Assembly (NCBI GenBank): GCA_963827855.1
Contig: CAWHBY010000002.1
Location: 1,364,001 to 1,428,000, forward strand
Reading direction: 5' to 3'
Length of the DNA: 64,000 nucleotides
Source of the DNA: DTPU01 sp963827855
Lineage (GTDB): Bacteria > Planctomycetota > Phycisphaerae > Sedimentisphaerales > Anaerobacaceae
Position numbers and translations under genes: made by a program. Every line of letters begins with the position of its first letter. The first letter of the stretch is position 1. Shown here in pieces: positions 14,883-27,100 of the stretch. The notes below the pieces were generated by a model. It searched no databases. It had not been told where the DNA came from and was given only the letters and a program-made list of their open reading frames with translations.

Positions 14883-17800
14883 CTACCACCGGTACTCGCC
14901 GACAAAGGACACCACGTGGGCGGTCTCGTCGGCATTCAGACGGACGTCGTAGTCCACGGAGACGCGGGCGTGATCGTTCAGACGCGAGCTCAGTCCAGTA
15001 CCCAGCACTGCGCTATCCCGGTCCACTTCAGCGTCGCTGACGTTGAAGACCACGCCTGGATCGCTCGCAAACGAGGCATCGACGTCGGACTGCACGTCTC
15101 CGAACTCATGCACCCAGCGGCCACGGATCTCGCACAGGGCCCGCATCGTGCCGGAGTTGTTGTGGAGATCCCGGGTGATCCGTGCGCCAAGCGATCCGCG
15201 GGTAGACGTGTAGTTTTGGCTGTCAAACGCCAGGACGCTGGCACCGCCGGTCTCCGTGTAGCCGTTCACCGTCAGACATGAAACCTGCAGACTGGCCAGA
15301 GGATTGACTCGCCAGCCTTCCAGCTCCTTCCAGCGGAATCCGGCCTCGATGTAGCCGCCCAGGTCGGTTCCCGAGAAGTCGCCCTCCAGGTGTTCGCTGC
15401 CCAGGTCCACGTACCGGTCCGTTGTGTAGCTCATGTGCGAGTACGTCAGCAGCCCATCGACGTAGGCGTTGCCCCAGGTGTAGCGGCCGTAGACGCCGAA
15501 GTGGACGGCGTCCGCGCTGCTCTCGTCCGCGGACCCGGAGTAGTCCGCGCCGCTGTTCGAGAAGCCCACAGTGACACCCGCCAGCATGGACTCCGTCATC
15601 TGGTAGTCTCCACCCAAGCCGAATCCATAGGTTCTATACTGGTAGCCGCTGAAGCCCGTCTCGGATTCACGGTCCCCGAACAGGCCGTAGCCCTTGCCCC
15701 AGACGCCCCACTTACTGTCGCCCAAGACGGAGCTCCCGTTGCCGATCGCAAAGACCTGGCCATACGGGTGGGTGTCAAAGGTCCTGCCGTCAGTGCTCAG
15801 GCTCGAGGCTCGATTGAACCTGGACGACCGAGCTGCCAGCGTGCCGCTGAGACGATCCGAGACCGTGCCCATGAACCGGTTGGTCCCCATCGTGGTGATG
15901 GGCGCCAGCGTGGGACGGATGTAGCCGCAGAGCTGGTCATAGGAGTGGCGGACGTCATTGACGTCACCCAGTTGCTGCAGGCCTTCCGTGACATCGTTGC
16001 CGCCCTCGCTCTGGGCGATCTCCTGCAACGCCTGGGCCACGGCCCGCTGGTTCCGCGTCTGCCAGATGTTCGCGTCGTCAAAGGCCACAGCGGTCACGTT
16101 GAGCCACACCTCCCCGGGATCATACGCCAGATTGGCGTCGACCACAGACCAGATGAGGGCCGTGTCCAGCGTCTCGAACTCACCGTCCACGGAGTCTGCC
16201 TCGATGATCTCGTAGGTGTGGGTGCCTACGATCGTGCCCTCGGACATGACCCTGACCGTGCCGCCCGCGATATCCACGTTGCCGTTCACAGCCAACAGGT
16301 CGCTCGTGCCGTCGTTGGCAATCTCGACCTCCAAGACGCTCAACTCCTCGAAGACCACATGGCCGTTCACGGTCAGGGTCCCGATGCCCGAGTTGCCCGG
16401 CGCGATCGTGCCGTAGTTGTGGACCGTCCAATCGCTGGCGACGTCGAGAGTCCCGTCGCCGGTGAGCACGCCGTCTTCCCAGACATAGAGCTCGTCGCCG
16501 ACCCACACCTGGCCGCCGTCACTGACGTTCAGCACGCCCGTACCTCCGTCGCCCTCCTCGTGGCCGCCCACGTAGAGGTCGCCGTCGATCACCCACTGCG
16601 AGCCCTCGCCGGTCACCATCGCTGTACCCGAGCTTCCGACGAGCTGGCCGATAGAGGCATCCGCAGTCTCCACCCGGCCACCCTCCTCGATCGTCAGGGT
16701 TGCGGTCCCCGACTCACCCACGATCAGCGTATTCGTGTTCTCCCACAGGGAGCCTTCGCCGCTGACCGTCACCGATCCCGTGCTGCCCTCCATCTCAGCG
16801 ATGATCGCGCTGCCGCTTTCCACGTATCCGCCGTTCTCCACGTTGAGCGTGCCCGTACCCGAGTAGCCCACGTAGAGCAAGTCCAGGCCTGTGCCGTAGA
16901 GGGTGGACCCCTCGCCGGTGACGAGAACCGTGCCGGTGCCGTCGGGGTCATGTCCGATCGCCTCGGTGTCAATGCCAAACAACTCGGAGTCAAAGCCTCC
17001 GACGTAGAGGGAATTGTCAATGTCCACCACGCCACCGTTACTGACCGTCAGAGAGCCGGTGCCGTAGCCGCCCACGAACACGGAGGCCGAGTTGGCCCAG
17101 GTGGAAGGCGTCGGTTCGCCCTCTTCAGGAGTGGCGGCGCCATCGACCGTGACCGCTCCGGTGCTGCCCGGCATCACGCCGATCCCCGCCACCTGGCTTT
17201 CCACGCGTCCGCCCTCATCGGCGTCGAGGGTTCCGTCGCCGTAGTAGCCGACGTAGAGGCTGTCCCACACCGTGGTCCGCAGCACCGAGCCCTCGCCCGT
17301 CACGGTCACTGCGCCCGTGCCGGTGGGGATGTGGTCTGCATCATATTCCGCATCGATCAGGCCGAAGGGCATGCCGCCGACATAGGCGTCGCCAGCCGTG
17401 ACCTCTGCGCCGTCTTCGATGGTCAGGTCGCCGTTGCCCCAGGCGCCGACGACCAGGGCGCCGTTGGTCCAGGTGGAGTCCTCGCCACTGACCAGGACCG
17501 TACCGTTGGCGTCGGAGACCACGCCCACCATGCCCATGTAGTCAGTCACCAGACCGCCATCCGTGATGTTCAGGTTGCCGACCCCTGAGAAACCCACCAT
17601 GATCGTATCCGCCTGCCAGGTCGACCCTGCACCGGTGACGGTCACGGTCCCTGCGCCATCGCCGAAGTCCGCCTCCTCATCGAAATAGTCGGCCAGATCT
17701 GAGTACTGCGGGTCCGTGCCGCCGATGACACCCCTGTCGGACATCACCATGCCGCCGTCCGAGATCGTCATCGTGCCTTCACCTTCTGATCCGAGGGTGA

Positions 17801-20504
17801 TGTCATCGGCCACGGCCAGCCGGCCGGCCCCATCGACGGTCACCTCGCCGCCGTTGGACACCGTCAAATGACCTTCGCCGTCGAGGCTAGGCAGATCCAT
17901 GGCACTCTCTGCCGCAATCGCAAGGGTAGAGCCTTCTCCATCCACGGTCACCTGCCCCACCCCATTGCTGTCAATGCCCACGGCGACTGCCTCGGCCTGC
18001 ACCTCGCCACCGTTCAGGATGGACAGCATGGCCTCGCCGGAGATGCCCACGCCGATACCCTTGGCCTCCAGGATCGACCCAGAGCCGGTCACGGTCACCG
18101 TGCCCGTACCGTTGGGATCGTATCCCACCGCCTCTGTGTCAATGTCCAATGCCTCGGGGTCAAACCCGCCGATGAAGAGGAGGTTCCCGATGTCCGCCTC
18201 GCCGCCGCTGGCGACCGTCAATGTACCTGTCCCGTAACCGCCGACAAACATATTTCCCGTGTTCTCCCAGGTCGAGCCTGCGCCCGTCACCGTGGCCGTT
18301 CCGGTACTGTCCGGCATCACGCCGATCCCTGCACCTTCACTGGCCACCGCTCCGCCCGCCGTGACGTTCAGGGTGCCTGTTCCCGTGTAGCCCACGTACA
18401 GGGAGTCCGGACTGGTCACATCCAGTCTCGATCCTGCCCCCGTGACCGTGACGGCACCTGTCCCCGCAATGTCGCCGAAGTCCACCAGCATGTCCGCGTC
18501 CAAGTCCGCCTCATTGACCTCCGCGCCTCCGATCGTGACATCCTCGGCCGTGACCTGGCCGCCGCCCGAGATGGTCAGGGTGCCGCTTCCCCAGGCGCCC
18601 ACCGCCAGGCCATTGTCCAGGGTCCACGAGGAGCCACTGCCATCGACCGTGACCGTGCCCACCGCTTCCGGGGCTCCGCCCAGGACGCCCATTCCACTGA
18701 TCACTTGGCCGCCCTCGTTCACGTCCAGCGTGCCATTGCCGAAGTAGCCCACATACAGATCGTCCAGTACATCCAACGTCGAGCCCGCTCCGGTCACGGT
18801 CAACGTGCCTGTGCCATCGGGCAGGAGATCAGGATCGTACTCAGCGTGCATCAACTCAAAGGGGACACCTCCCAGGTACGCCGAGCCGGCGCTGGCCTGC
18901 GCTCCGTCCTGGATGGTCGCGATCCCTTGGCCCCAGACACCCAGCACGATCTCCTCGGTATTGGTCCAGGACGAGCCGGTCCCGCTGACGGACACAGTCC
19001 CCGTCACATCGGGCATCACGCCCGCCCATGTGTTGTCCGCGGCCACCGTTCCGCCGCTATTGATCCCGAGGGCGCCGTCCCCGGAGAAGCCCACGGTCAG
19101 TTCGGCGGCATTCAGGGTCGAACCCGTGCCGGTCACGGTTACAGTACCCGTGCCGCCGCCCAGCTCTGCACCCGGCGCAAAGTACTCCTGTAGCGTGGCG
19201 TAGTCCGGGTCATAGCCTCCAATGACCGTGTCCATGGCAGTCACCGTGCCGCCAGCCGAGACTGTCAGCGTGCCCGTGCCCCACCCACCCACCACCAGGG
19301 TGTCATCTCCGGTCACCGTCAACGATGAGCCAGTTCCCGTGACGGTGACAGTGCCCGTGCCCTGTGCCTCAGTGCCGAAGGCAGCCAGCATGGCAGGGTC
19401 GAAGTCCGCCTCGTTCACCTCAAAACCACCGATCTTCAGGGTATCCGCGGTGACCTGACCGCCGTCAAAAATCGTCAGCGTCCCAGTTCCCCATGCGCCG
19501 ACGTCCAGGGTATCGCCGACGTCCCAGGTCGATCCTGTCCCGTGCACCAACACCGTGCCGATGGCATCAGGCCCTCCACCCAGGATGCCGCCATTGCTGG
19601 TCACCTGGCCTCCTTCATTGACGTCCAGGGCGCCGCTTGCGGAGTACCCCACGAAGAGGTCGTTGGTAGTGGTCAAAGACGAACCGCTGCCACTCACCGT
19701 GACCGTGCCCGTGCCGTCCGGAATCAGGTTGGCATCAAATGTCTCATTGAGGACCTCGAAGGGCATGCCGCCGATGTACGTCGTCTTGGCAGTCACGTTG
19801 CCGCCGTCCTCAACGGTCACGCTACCCTGGCCCCAACCCGCCACTACCAGATTCCCATCGGTCGCCCAGAGTGAGTCCGTTCCGCTCACCTCGACCTCAC
19901 CCACGCCGTTGTTCCCGACCCCAACCATGGCGCCGTAGTCCGTGACGTGGCCACCCGCGCTCACGGCCATGGTGCCATCCCCAAAGAGCCCAACGATCAC
20001 GCTGTCGGACTGCCAGCTCGATCCCGTGCCCGTCACCGTCACCGTGCCTGTGCCATCGGGGAGCTCCACGCCTGGCGCGAAATAGTCGGCCAGTGGGTGA
20101 CCGGCCAGAGAGTTGTAGCCACCGATCTGCCCCTCTCCGGACGTCAGTGATCCGCCGCCCGAGACAGTGAAGGTGCCTACACCCCACGCGCCCACGGTCA
20201 GCGCTTCTCCCAGCGCCAGCGTCGATCCATCGCCATTGACTGTGATTGTGCCCGTTGTATCGGCCAGCGACCCGAGTGTTCCGTTGCCCGTTGCTGCCAC
20301 ATCCGATCCTGCCAGAACGGATAGGGTTCCGTCGCCGACAGCCCCCACAACGAGGTCCCCGCTGATGGCCCAGGGTTGGGAGCTGTCATACGAGGGCGTG
20401 ACGCTTCCAATCGAGGTGATGCCTGCCTCAAGGCCCGAGCATAGCAGTCCCAGGCTCATGGCAAAGGCAATTAGTAGTGTGTGAGGCATGGTGCTGTGTC
20501 TCAT
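14883..20504 (-). CDS. Autotransporter (type Va) with long repeat passenger and C-terminal beta-barrel
   Basis: 1,873 residues. Signal peptide 1-27 ('LLIAFAMSLGLLCSGLEA'). The passenger (about 30-1470) is a beta-solenoid of short strands such as 'LTVGAWGTGTLTISDGGQVTA', 'GTGTVTVTGTGS' and 'IGGY/IGGMPFE/IGGAEVNEAD'. The strand sets recur in fixed order, giving higher-order repeats of roughly 0.9 and 1.5 kb (matching blocks near 20.1, 19.2, 17.7 kb and 19.76, 18.86, 17.37 kb). A linker (about 1475-1580) leads to a beta-barrel (about 1590-1873) ending in 'VVSFVGEYRW', the terminal aromatic needed for outer-membrane insertion. Cys is almost absent. An AAGGAAGGA ribosome site precedes ATG 20504. 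Function is likely surface display or adhesion; no protease motif is seen. Confidence 0.92.
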   Translation of the reverse strand: MRHSTMPHTLLIAFAMSLGLLCSGLEAGITSIGSVTPSYDSSQPWAISGDLVVGAVGDGTLSVLAGSDVAATGNGTLGSLADTTGTITVNGDGSTLALGEALTVGAWGVGTFTVSGGGSLTSGEGQIGGYNSLAGHPLADYFAPGVELPDGTGTVTVTGTGSSWQSDSVIVGLFGDGTMAVSAGGHVTDYGAMVGVGNNGVGEVEVSGTDSLWATDGNLVVAGWGQGSVTVEDGGNVTAKTTYIGGMPFEVLNETFDANLIPDGTGTVTVSGSGSSLTTTNDLFVGYSASGALDVNEGGQVTSNGGILGGGPDAIGTVLVHGTGSTWDVGDTLDVGAWGTGTLTIFDGGQVTADTLKIGGFEVNEADFDPAMLAAFGTEAQGTGTVTVTGTGSSLTVTGDDTLVVGGWGTGTLTVSAGGTVTAMDTVIGGYDPDYATLQEYFAPGAELGGGTGTVTVTGTGSTLNAAELTVGFSGDGALGINSGGTVAADNTWAGVMPDVTGTVSVSGTGSSWTNTEEIVLGVWGQGIATIQDGAQASAGSAYLGGVPFELMHAEYDPDLLPDGTGTLTVTGAGSTLDVLDDLYVGYFGNGTLDVNEGGQVISGMGVLGGAPEAVGTVTVDGSGSSWTLDNGLAVGAWGSGTLTISGGGQVTAEDVTIGGAEVNEADLDADMLVDFGDIAGTGAVTVTGAGSRLDVTSPDSLYVGYTGTGTLNVTAGGAVASEGAGIGVMPDSTGTATVTGAGSTWENTGNMFVGGYGTGTLTVASGGEADIGNLLFIGGFDPEALDIDTEAVGYDPNGTGTVTVTGSGSILEAKGIGVGISGEAMLSILNGGEVQAEAVAVGIDSNGVGQVTVDGEGSTLAIAAESAMDLPSLDGEGHLTVSNGGEVTVDGAGRLAVADDITLGSEGEGTMTISDGGMVMSDRGVIGGTDPQYSDLADYFDEEADFGDGAGTVTVTGAGSTWQADTIMVGFSGVGNLNITDGGLVTDYMGMVGVVSDANGTVLVSGEDSTWTNGALVVGAWGNGDLTIEDGAEVTAGDAYVGGMPFGLIDAEYDADHIPTGTGAVTVTGEGSVLRTTVWDSLYVGYYGDGTLDADEGGRVESQVAGIGVMPGSTGAVTVDGAATPEEGEPTPSTWANSASVFVGGYGTGSLTVSNGGVVDIDNSLYVGGFDSELFGIDTEAIGHDPDGTGTVLVTGEGSTLYGTGLDLLYVGYSGTGTLNVENGGYVESGSAIIAEMEGSTGSVTVSGEGSLWENTNTLIVGESGTATLTIEEGGRVETADASIGQLVGSSGTAMVTGEGSQWVIDGDLYVGGHEEGDGGTGVLNVSDGGQVWVGDELYVWEDGVLTGDGTLDVASDWTVHNYGTIAPGNSGIGTLTVNGHVVFEELSVLEVEIANDGTSDLLAVNGNVDIAGGTVRVMSEGTIVGTHTYEIIEADSVDGEFETLDTALIWSVVDANLAYDPGEVWLNVTAVAFDDANIWQTRNQRAVAQALQEIAQSEGGNDVTEGLQQLGDVNDVRHSYDQLCGYIRPTLAPITTMGTNRFMGTVSDRLSGTLAARSSRFNRASSLSTDGRTFDTHPYGQVFAIGNGSSVLGDSKWGVWGKGYGLFGDRESETGFSGYQYRTYGFGLGGDYQMTESMLAGVTVGFSNSGADYSGSADESSADAVHFGVYGRYTWGNAYVDGLLTYSHMSYTTDRYVDLGSEHLEGDFSGTDLGGYIEAGFRWKELEGWRVNPLASLQVSCLTVNGYTETGGASVLAFDSQNYTSTRGSLGARITRDLHNNSGTMRALCEIRGRWVHEFGDVQSDVDASFASDPGVVFNVSDAEVDRDSAVLGTGLSSRLNDHARVSVDYDVRLNADETAHVVSFVGEYRW

Positions 20505-21194
20505 GTGTCGTGTCCTTCCTTGGCTGAGGTTGACATCCTGCCTGGCAGTTCCTACGTGATCTGACGATCAGTCCCCATCCTGCCCCCCATAGAGACTTGA
20601 CTAGTAATCGGCGCAGCATTGCTTTCTTCTGTAGTTTTTCTATATCTCCCTTTCTGCCACCACACACAAGCCGCGATTATCTTTTCTTCCCATAATACCC
20701 AGCATCAATATCACTACTGAAAACACGGTTGGATACCAATCCAGGCGTGATGCACGCCACCCTAGCGGCCAGTAGTGGCATAGATGGCGGCGGTCTGCCG
20801 CGTCTACGTGCAGAGCGATTATCAGACCTGGTACTGGGCATTCTGCAGCAAGTCCGACACTGCATCCTAGATCCTGCATGTCCACCCTGCATGGGCATTC
20901 CGCTCTCTTTCCACGCAATTATAGGTCACATACCATATTCTGCTAAGTTTACATCGCCTAGACATAAGGCATCCCACATGCACCCTGATTGGCAGCGAGC
21001 GGCCTGTGGACCAACCCCGACGTGTCATAGGCACAGATAGATATGTATCTGACGCAGCTGCCATAGTTGGGGAGTTCAATCGTATAAGTTTTGCAGACCT
21101 GGACTTGCAGGAAGAGGGTCCGATGGGATCAGCCAGAGGCAGTCAGGGGTGGACCACTGGCCAATCCGCCGGTCACCATGGGAAACCAGATGCA
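20505..21194. other. Intergenic region of ~690 bases without a supportable gene
   Basis: It separates two leftward surface-protein genes. Base composition is more AT-rich than the flanking genes. The only clear signal is the ribosome site of the autotransporter at its left edge. Short open frames on both strands have no ribosome site or recognisable sequence. It presumably holds the autotransporter promoter and the 3' end of the giant gene, but I could not pick out either. Confidence 0.6.
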
Positions 21195-24100
21195 TCAGGC
21201 CACAGAGCCCTCGTCCTCCAGACTGAACTGCCAGTTGAGGCTCGTGGTCACCCAGTACCAGAAGTGAACTCCAGACTGTGCAGTGACGTCGTCGAAGCTC
21301 GTGCCCGTGAGCCAGCCGCTGATGCACGTCCTTGCGCCTGTCGGTGAATCCGACCTATACACGAGGTAGTAGTACGGATCGGTGGTCGATCGCGGGCCGT
21401 TGGCGAGCGTATCCCACGCAATCTGCACCCTGTCTGCGTAGGTGCCGTCAGAAGCCACCACTCCCGTAGGCGGCCGCGTATTGCTGTCATACCGCAGGTC
21501 AATGCCGGGGTTGTTCCCGGCGATCTGGTCCAGATAGGTGGTGTACGCCGCCTCATCGAGCGGGTTGTCGTTGAGCTTGAGCGAGTACTGGATCCTGGTG
21601 GAGCCCGCCAGGGCTGAGACATCGCTGATGGCGTTGTGCCTTAGGTCCACATAGGTCAGGCTGGCCAGACCCGTCACTGGCGTCAGATCGCTGACGCCGC
21701 TGTATTGCAGGTCAAACCACGCCAGGTTGGTCGCGTACTCCAGACCTGCCAGGCTGGTGATAGCCACACCCACGATGTCCAACCCGGTCAGCCCCAGCAT
21801 GTCTGTGGCCGTAGGATTCTGCTTGCCCAGGGCTGCCTCCACTGCTGCCTTGAGGTTGGCATCCGCGAACGAGACTGGAAACGCGGGCTCTACGGGGTTA
21901 CTGGGCTGCACAAAGCCCTCATCCGGCTGGCCGAACTGCCAGTTGATGTCCGTGGTCACCCAGTACCAGTAGTGGACCCCAGGCTGTGCCGTGGTGTCGT
22001 CGAAGCTCATGCCCATGAGCCAGTTGCTGATGCAGGTCCTCGCGCCTGTGGCCGAATCCGACCTGTACACGATGTAGTAGTTCGGGTCTGCCGCATAGTG
22101 CGGGCCGTTGGGAACCACATCCCAGGTGACGTGCACCCTGTCAGAGTACTCGCCGTCAGAGGCGGCCACTCCGGAGACCGGACGCGGGTTGTTGTCGTAC
22201 CACAGCTCGATGCCAGGATTGTTGGCAGCGATCTCATTGAGGTACAGGCTGTATGCGGCCTCGTCCAGCGGGTTGTCGTCCAGCTTGAGCCAGTACTTGA
22301 TCCTCACGTTGGCCAGGGGCGAGATGTCACTAATAGCGTTGTGCCCGAGGTCGACGCACTCCAGGTTCGTCAGGCCCGCCAGCGGCGTCAGATCGCTCAG
22401 GCCGCCAGTACCGGTGTACTGCAGGTCGAACCAGGACAGATTGGTGGCGAACTGCAGGCCGATGAGGCTGGTGATCGGCGTCCAGACGATGTCCAGGCCT
22501 GTCAGCCTGAGCATGTCGGCGGCAGTCGGGTCCTTGACCCCGAGGGCCGCCTCGACCGCTGCCTTGAGGTTCGCGTCTGCGAAGAAGACCGACCCGTCCG
22601 ACGCCGTGATGGCGACGACCAGGGCCGCAGTCGCGTCCGGCGTGCTGCCGACAGTGGCGTCATCCACCACCACGGTCACGTCCAGTTGCGGCTGGGTCAC
22701 ATGGTTCAGGGCCACGCCTGCCTTGAGGTACAGGACAGATCCATCGATCACGAACATGGCCGTGTCGCTGCCCGCCAGGCTCAGGGTATTGACGCCCATG
22801 CCGTCATCGGTCACCACGATGTCTGCCATCTTGATCCGCACAGAGGTGTTGCTGTTCTCGGGAAGGGTCAGCGTCGCATTGACCAGGTTGACGCCGGTCG
22901 GCGCCTCATTGAAGACCGGGATGGTGCGGCTGTCAGTGCCTGCGCCGCCATCATCATCGCTGACCATCAGGGTCACCCCATACGTGGCGTAGCCATCCGG
23001 CGTGAAGCTGAGGTCCGCGCTCGAGCCCGAGGCGAACAGACTGCCGTCCTTCGTCACGCTCCAGGCGTAGCTGAACGTGTCGGCGCTGCCCGGGTCGCTC
23101 GCCGTGCTGGTCAGGCTGATCGCCACACCCACACAGCCCTTGGCCGGGGCGCCCACGATCGCCGCAGTCGGTCCAACGTTGAGGAGGGTGACGGTCGCCA
23201 TATCCTCGGAGGTCTCCCCGCAATTGTCGGTCACGCGCAGCGTGACGGTCCAGACGCCGGGACCATCCAGGCCGACAGCCGAGAAAACCGGGTTCATGCC
23301 CGTCTCATCGCCTCGCAGGGCGCTGCCGTCCGTCTCGCCAAAGAGACCGTCGCCATCCAGGTCCCAGGCATAGACCAGGCTGGCCGCGCTCTGCTCGGCA
23401 TCGGAGGATCCCGAAGCGTCGAGCGTCAGGGTCGAGCCTTCGTTGACCTGGTAACCCGTCCCCGCCTCTGCGACGGGCGCTGTGTTGGGCAACAACGGTA
23501 TCGTCAACGCCTGGTTAGCAGAGGCCCCCTCGTCGTCCGTCACCGTGAAGACCGCCGTGTACGTGCCCTCCGCGGGAGCCACGAAGTGGAAGCTCGCGGC
23601 GTTGGCGGACGCGACCAGGGTGTTGGTGGCCTGGTCATAGACCTGCCAAGTGACGCCGTAAATCTCACCGCCCGCCAGGCCGGGGTCTGTGAATGTGCCC
23701 AGGAGGTCGGCCGAGAGGTCCGGATGCCGGGCGAACGAGGCAGACACCGTCGGCGCGACATTGGTGACGATGACACGCAGCTCGTCGCTGTATGCGCTGG
23801 CGCCGCTGGTCGCGGTGAACACCGCTCTGTACCGGCTCGCCTGGGGCGGCGTGAAGGTGAAGGTCGTGCCCGAAGCGGCGGCCACCAGGGCAGTGGTGAA
23901 CACGTCAAAGACCTGCCACCCGGCCGCATCGCTGACGAAGTTGCTCACCGTGGCGGTCAGGGTGACGGCCTGGCCTTCAGGGCTGGTCACATCGGGGCCC
24001 GCCTCCACGCTCGGAACGGAAGGAATCGACGCGACCACCTGGAATTGCTTCCAGAGTGTCTCGCTGGAGGTGCCCGTCGCGCCGGTGCCGCTGTCGTATC

Positions 24101-27100
24101 GCATGACCTTGAACTGCACGAGCCGGGGGCCCGTGCTCGTGTAGGTGCTCGATACGGTGATGGTCCGCTGGCTGTTTGTCATGGAGTAGTACTGCCAGCT
24201 CACGCCGATCTCTCCCCAGTAGACGGCGAGCGTCCGCCGGGAGGTCCATTCCGGTCCGTCGTTGAAGTTGACGGTGAGGTTCGTCGATACCCCCACGGCA
24301 ACCAGGTCAGGGAACGAGAAGCCCGTGATGACCGGTGCATGGCTGTAGACGGTGATGGCGCGGTGCATAACGCCCGTGCGGGTGTAGCTGATGTCCGGAT
24401 TGGGCGGGCTCACGATGGTGGTCGTGATCTGGTAAACCCCGCCGGTCTGGCTGTAGCTGGGCTGGCTGTAGGTGTGGCTGCCTTCCACCTTCCAGCAGTA
24501 GCCCAGGACGTTGTCGTAGATCCAGGTGATGGTGGCCGCGCTGGTGGTGCCATCGCCCCAGTTGATGGTCACCTGGTAGTAGCTCGCGGGCCTCTCCATC
24601 AGGTCATTGTCGCCGAAGCGTCCGAGTTCTACGGTCCCCGTGCTGTCGCCCGCGTAGGCAGTGATCGCGCCCCACTCCCGGATGCGGAAGTTCGGGTAGG
24701 TCACCGTGATCGTCAGGCTGTCGGTCCCGGTGTTGCCGTCGCTGTCCGTGACGGTCAGGGTGGCCGTGAAGGCGCCCAAGTAGATGGGTGTGTACGACAT
24801 CGAGAGCCCGCTGCCGGTCGCCACGACTGCGCCGGTGGCGTCCCGTGTGATCGTCCAGCCAATCGTGTAGGTCTCGCCTGGCAGGGCCGCCGCATCGGTG
24901 AACGAGCCATTCAGGAGGACCGGACCTGCGTTCTCGTGGATGGAGACGTCCGGCCCCGCGTTGACGACCGGCAGCACGGCCGTCACGGTGATCGTCAGGC
25001 TGTCGGTCCCCACCGCGCCGTTGCTGTCGACGACCGTGTAGGTGGCGGTGTAGACACCGAGTGAGTGGGTAGTGAACGTCAGCGTGTCGCCGTCTCCGGT
25101 CGCGACCAGCAGGCCCGAGCTGTTGCGGACGGTCCAGCTCGAGGCGCAGGTCTCGCCCTGACCCAGACCCGGGTCCGTGGCGAAGCCGCTGAGATCGACC
25201 GCAATCCCGGGCGCCACGGTCACGTCCGCTCCGGCGTCCACGCTCGGGGCCTCGTTGAAGAGGTCCAGCAGGGCGCTGTCGCTGGTCGTCGCCCCATGGC
25301 CGTCCGTTGCGGTGAGCGTGGCCGTGTAGGTCCCGAAGCCGGGCGCCATGAAGGTCCAGCTCAGATCGTTGCTCTGGGCGACCACGGTGCCACTGGAGTC
25401 GGTGACGGTCCAGTGGTAGGTCACGACCTCGCCCTCGATCGTGCCGGGATCGGAGACCGTGCCGTCCAGCGGCACAGCCAGCAGCTCTCCCGAGACGTCG
25501 GAGCCGGCGTCCACGCTCGGGGCGATGTTGTAGAGGGTCAGCGTGGCCGTGTCCGTCGTGACTCCGCCATTGGAGTCGGTGGCGGTCAGGGTGGCGGTAT
25601 AGGTCCCGAAACCGGGAGCATGGAAGGTCCAGACCAGGCTATTGCTCTGGCTTGCCACGGTGCCGCCGGAATCCGTGACCACCCAGTGGGAGGTGACGGT
25701 CTCGCCGACCGCAGTGCCTGGATCGGACACGAAGCCGTCCAGGTCCACGTAGAGCCGCTCTCCCGAGTAGTCGGACCCTGCATTGACGGTCGGAGCCACG
25801 TTGACGACCGTGAGCACGGCGCTCGCGCTGACCGTGTCCTCCGAATCTTCGGCAAAGAGGGTGATGTCATAGACCCCCACGTGGAGCGCGAACGTGGGCG
25901 GCCAGTACCAGAACTTGTCAGTCGTCGTGGTGACCCCCGTGGACCTGTCAGTGATTTGCCACCAGAGGTTGATCCACTCGCCCGCCGACAGGCCCGGATC
26001 CGTCACGGTGTAGCTGGGGCTGACCACGCCCTCGTTGGCGGTCTGGTCGACCAGGGTGATCGTGGGCGCGATGTTGTTGACGTAGGCGTGGAACCGCGTC
26101 GCAGTGACCAGCCCGTCGGAATCCAGGGCATAGACCTCGACGTCCTGCTCCCCACACCAACTGGCGTCCCACCGGTACCTGGGATGGTAGACGTCGCTGG
26201 AGGAGGTGAGAGTGGTGTAGCCCGAAGAGCTCCAGACGCCCTCCAGCGTCTTGGGGCTCCACTTGGTGAGCACCACGTCCTGGCCCGGCATCGTCGGCTC
26301 CGTCACCGTCAGGGAGGACGGGGCGCTGACGCCGATCGAGTTCGTGCCGTTCAACTTCCAGACGTTCATCTGGTATCCGACGGACTCGGACATGAAGATG
26401 ATGTCATCGGAGTTGACGTTGGCGATGTTCGTGTAGAGGCTGTAGTTGGTCCAGTAGTAGTCCGTGGTCGGGATGCCCTGGAGCATGATCCGGTCCGCGC
26501 CCTGGCCCAGCGTGATGACCACGGAGGGCATCTGAGTGAAGGTGACGCCTCCGGTCAGGCCCATGCCGATGAAGGAGTTGGTGTTCAGGATGGCGTCATC
26601 CCAGTCGTCCAGGGAGTCCGCATTGCTGATCGAGAGGCTGTCGAGCCCCTGATTGGTGATCAGGGTGATTGCCCCGTGGATCTCGATGAGCGGGTGGCCG
26701 ACGGCCTCGCCGATGTGGTACTCATCCTTGGTCGTTGCGCCCACGATCCGGAGATCCTCGACCTCCGCAGGCGTGCCGTCGATGTATACCTTGTTCGATT
26801 GGCTGGTGCCCATGCCCACGGGGCCCAGGTCGAGCTCGACCGCCTCGGCCGAGTATGTGACGCCCTGGTCCATGCCCAGCCCGGTGACCAGGCCCACAAG
26901 GTCGGTCACGCCGGCCAGCGTGGTGTTTTCGAAGTGGACCGTGACGCCGCCCAGGGTATGGGGGAGGGTCTCCTCGACCGTCACGGCGTCGGTGCCGTCG
27001 CCGCCCAGGAATACGACCTGGCCGTCCACGAATTGGGCCGTATTGCCCCCGGTCACGCCCTGCCAGACATCTAGGGAGTCGTTGCCCAGCCCGCCCTCGA

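Noticed and set aside
15390..17588. A 732-codon plus-strand frame inside the autotransporter
   Set aside because: Shadow frame of a repeat gene with an unmistakable signal peptide and C-terminal barrel on the other strand.
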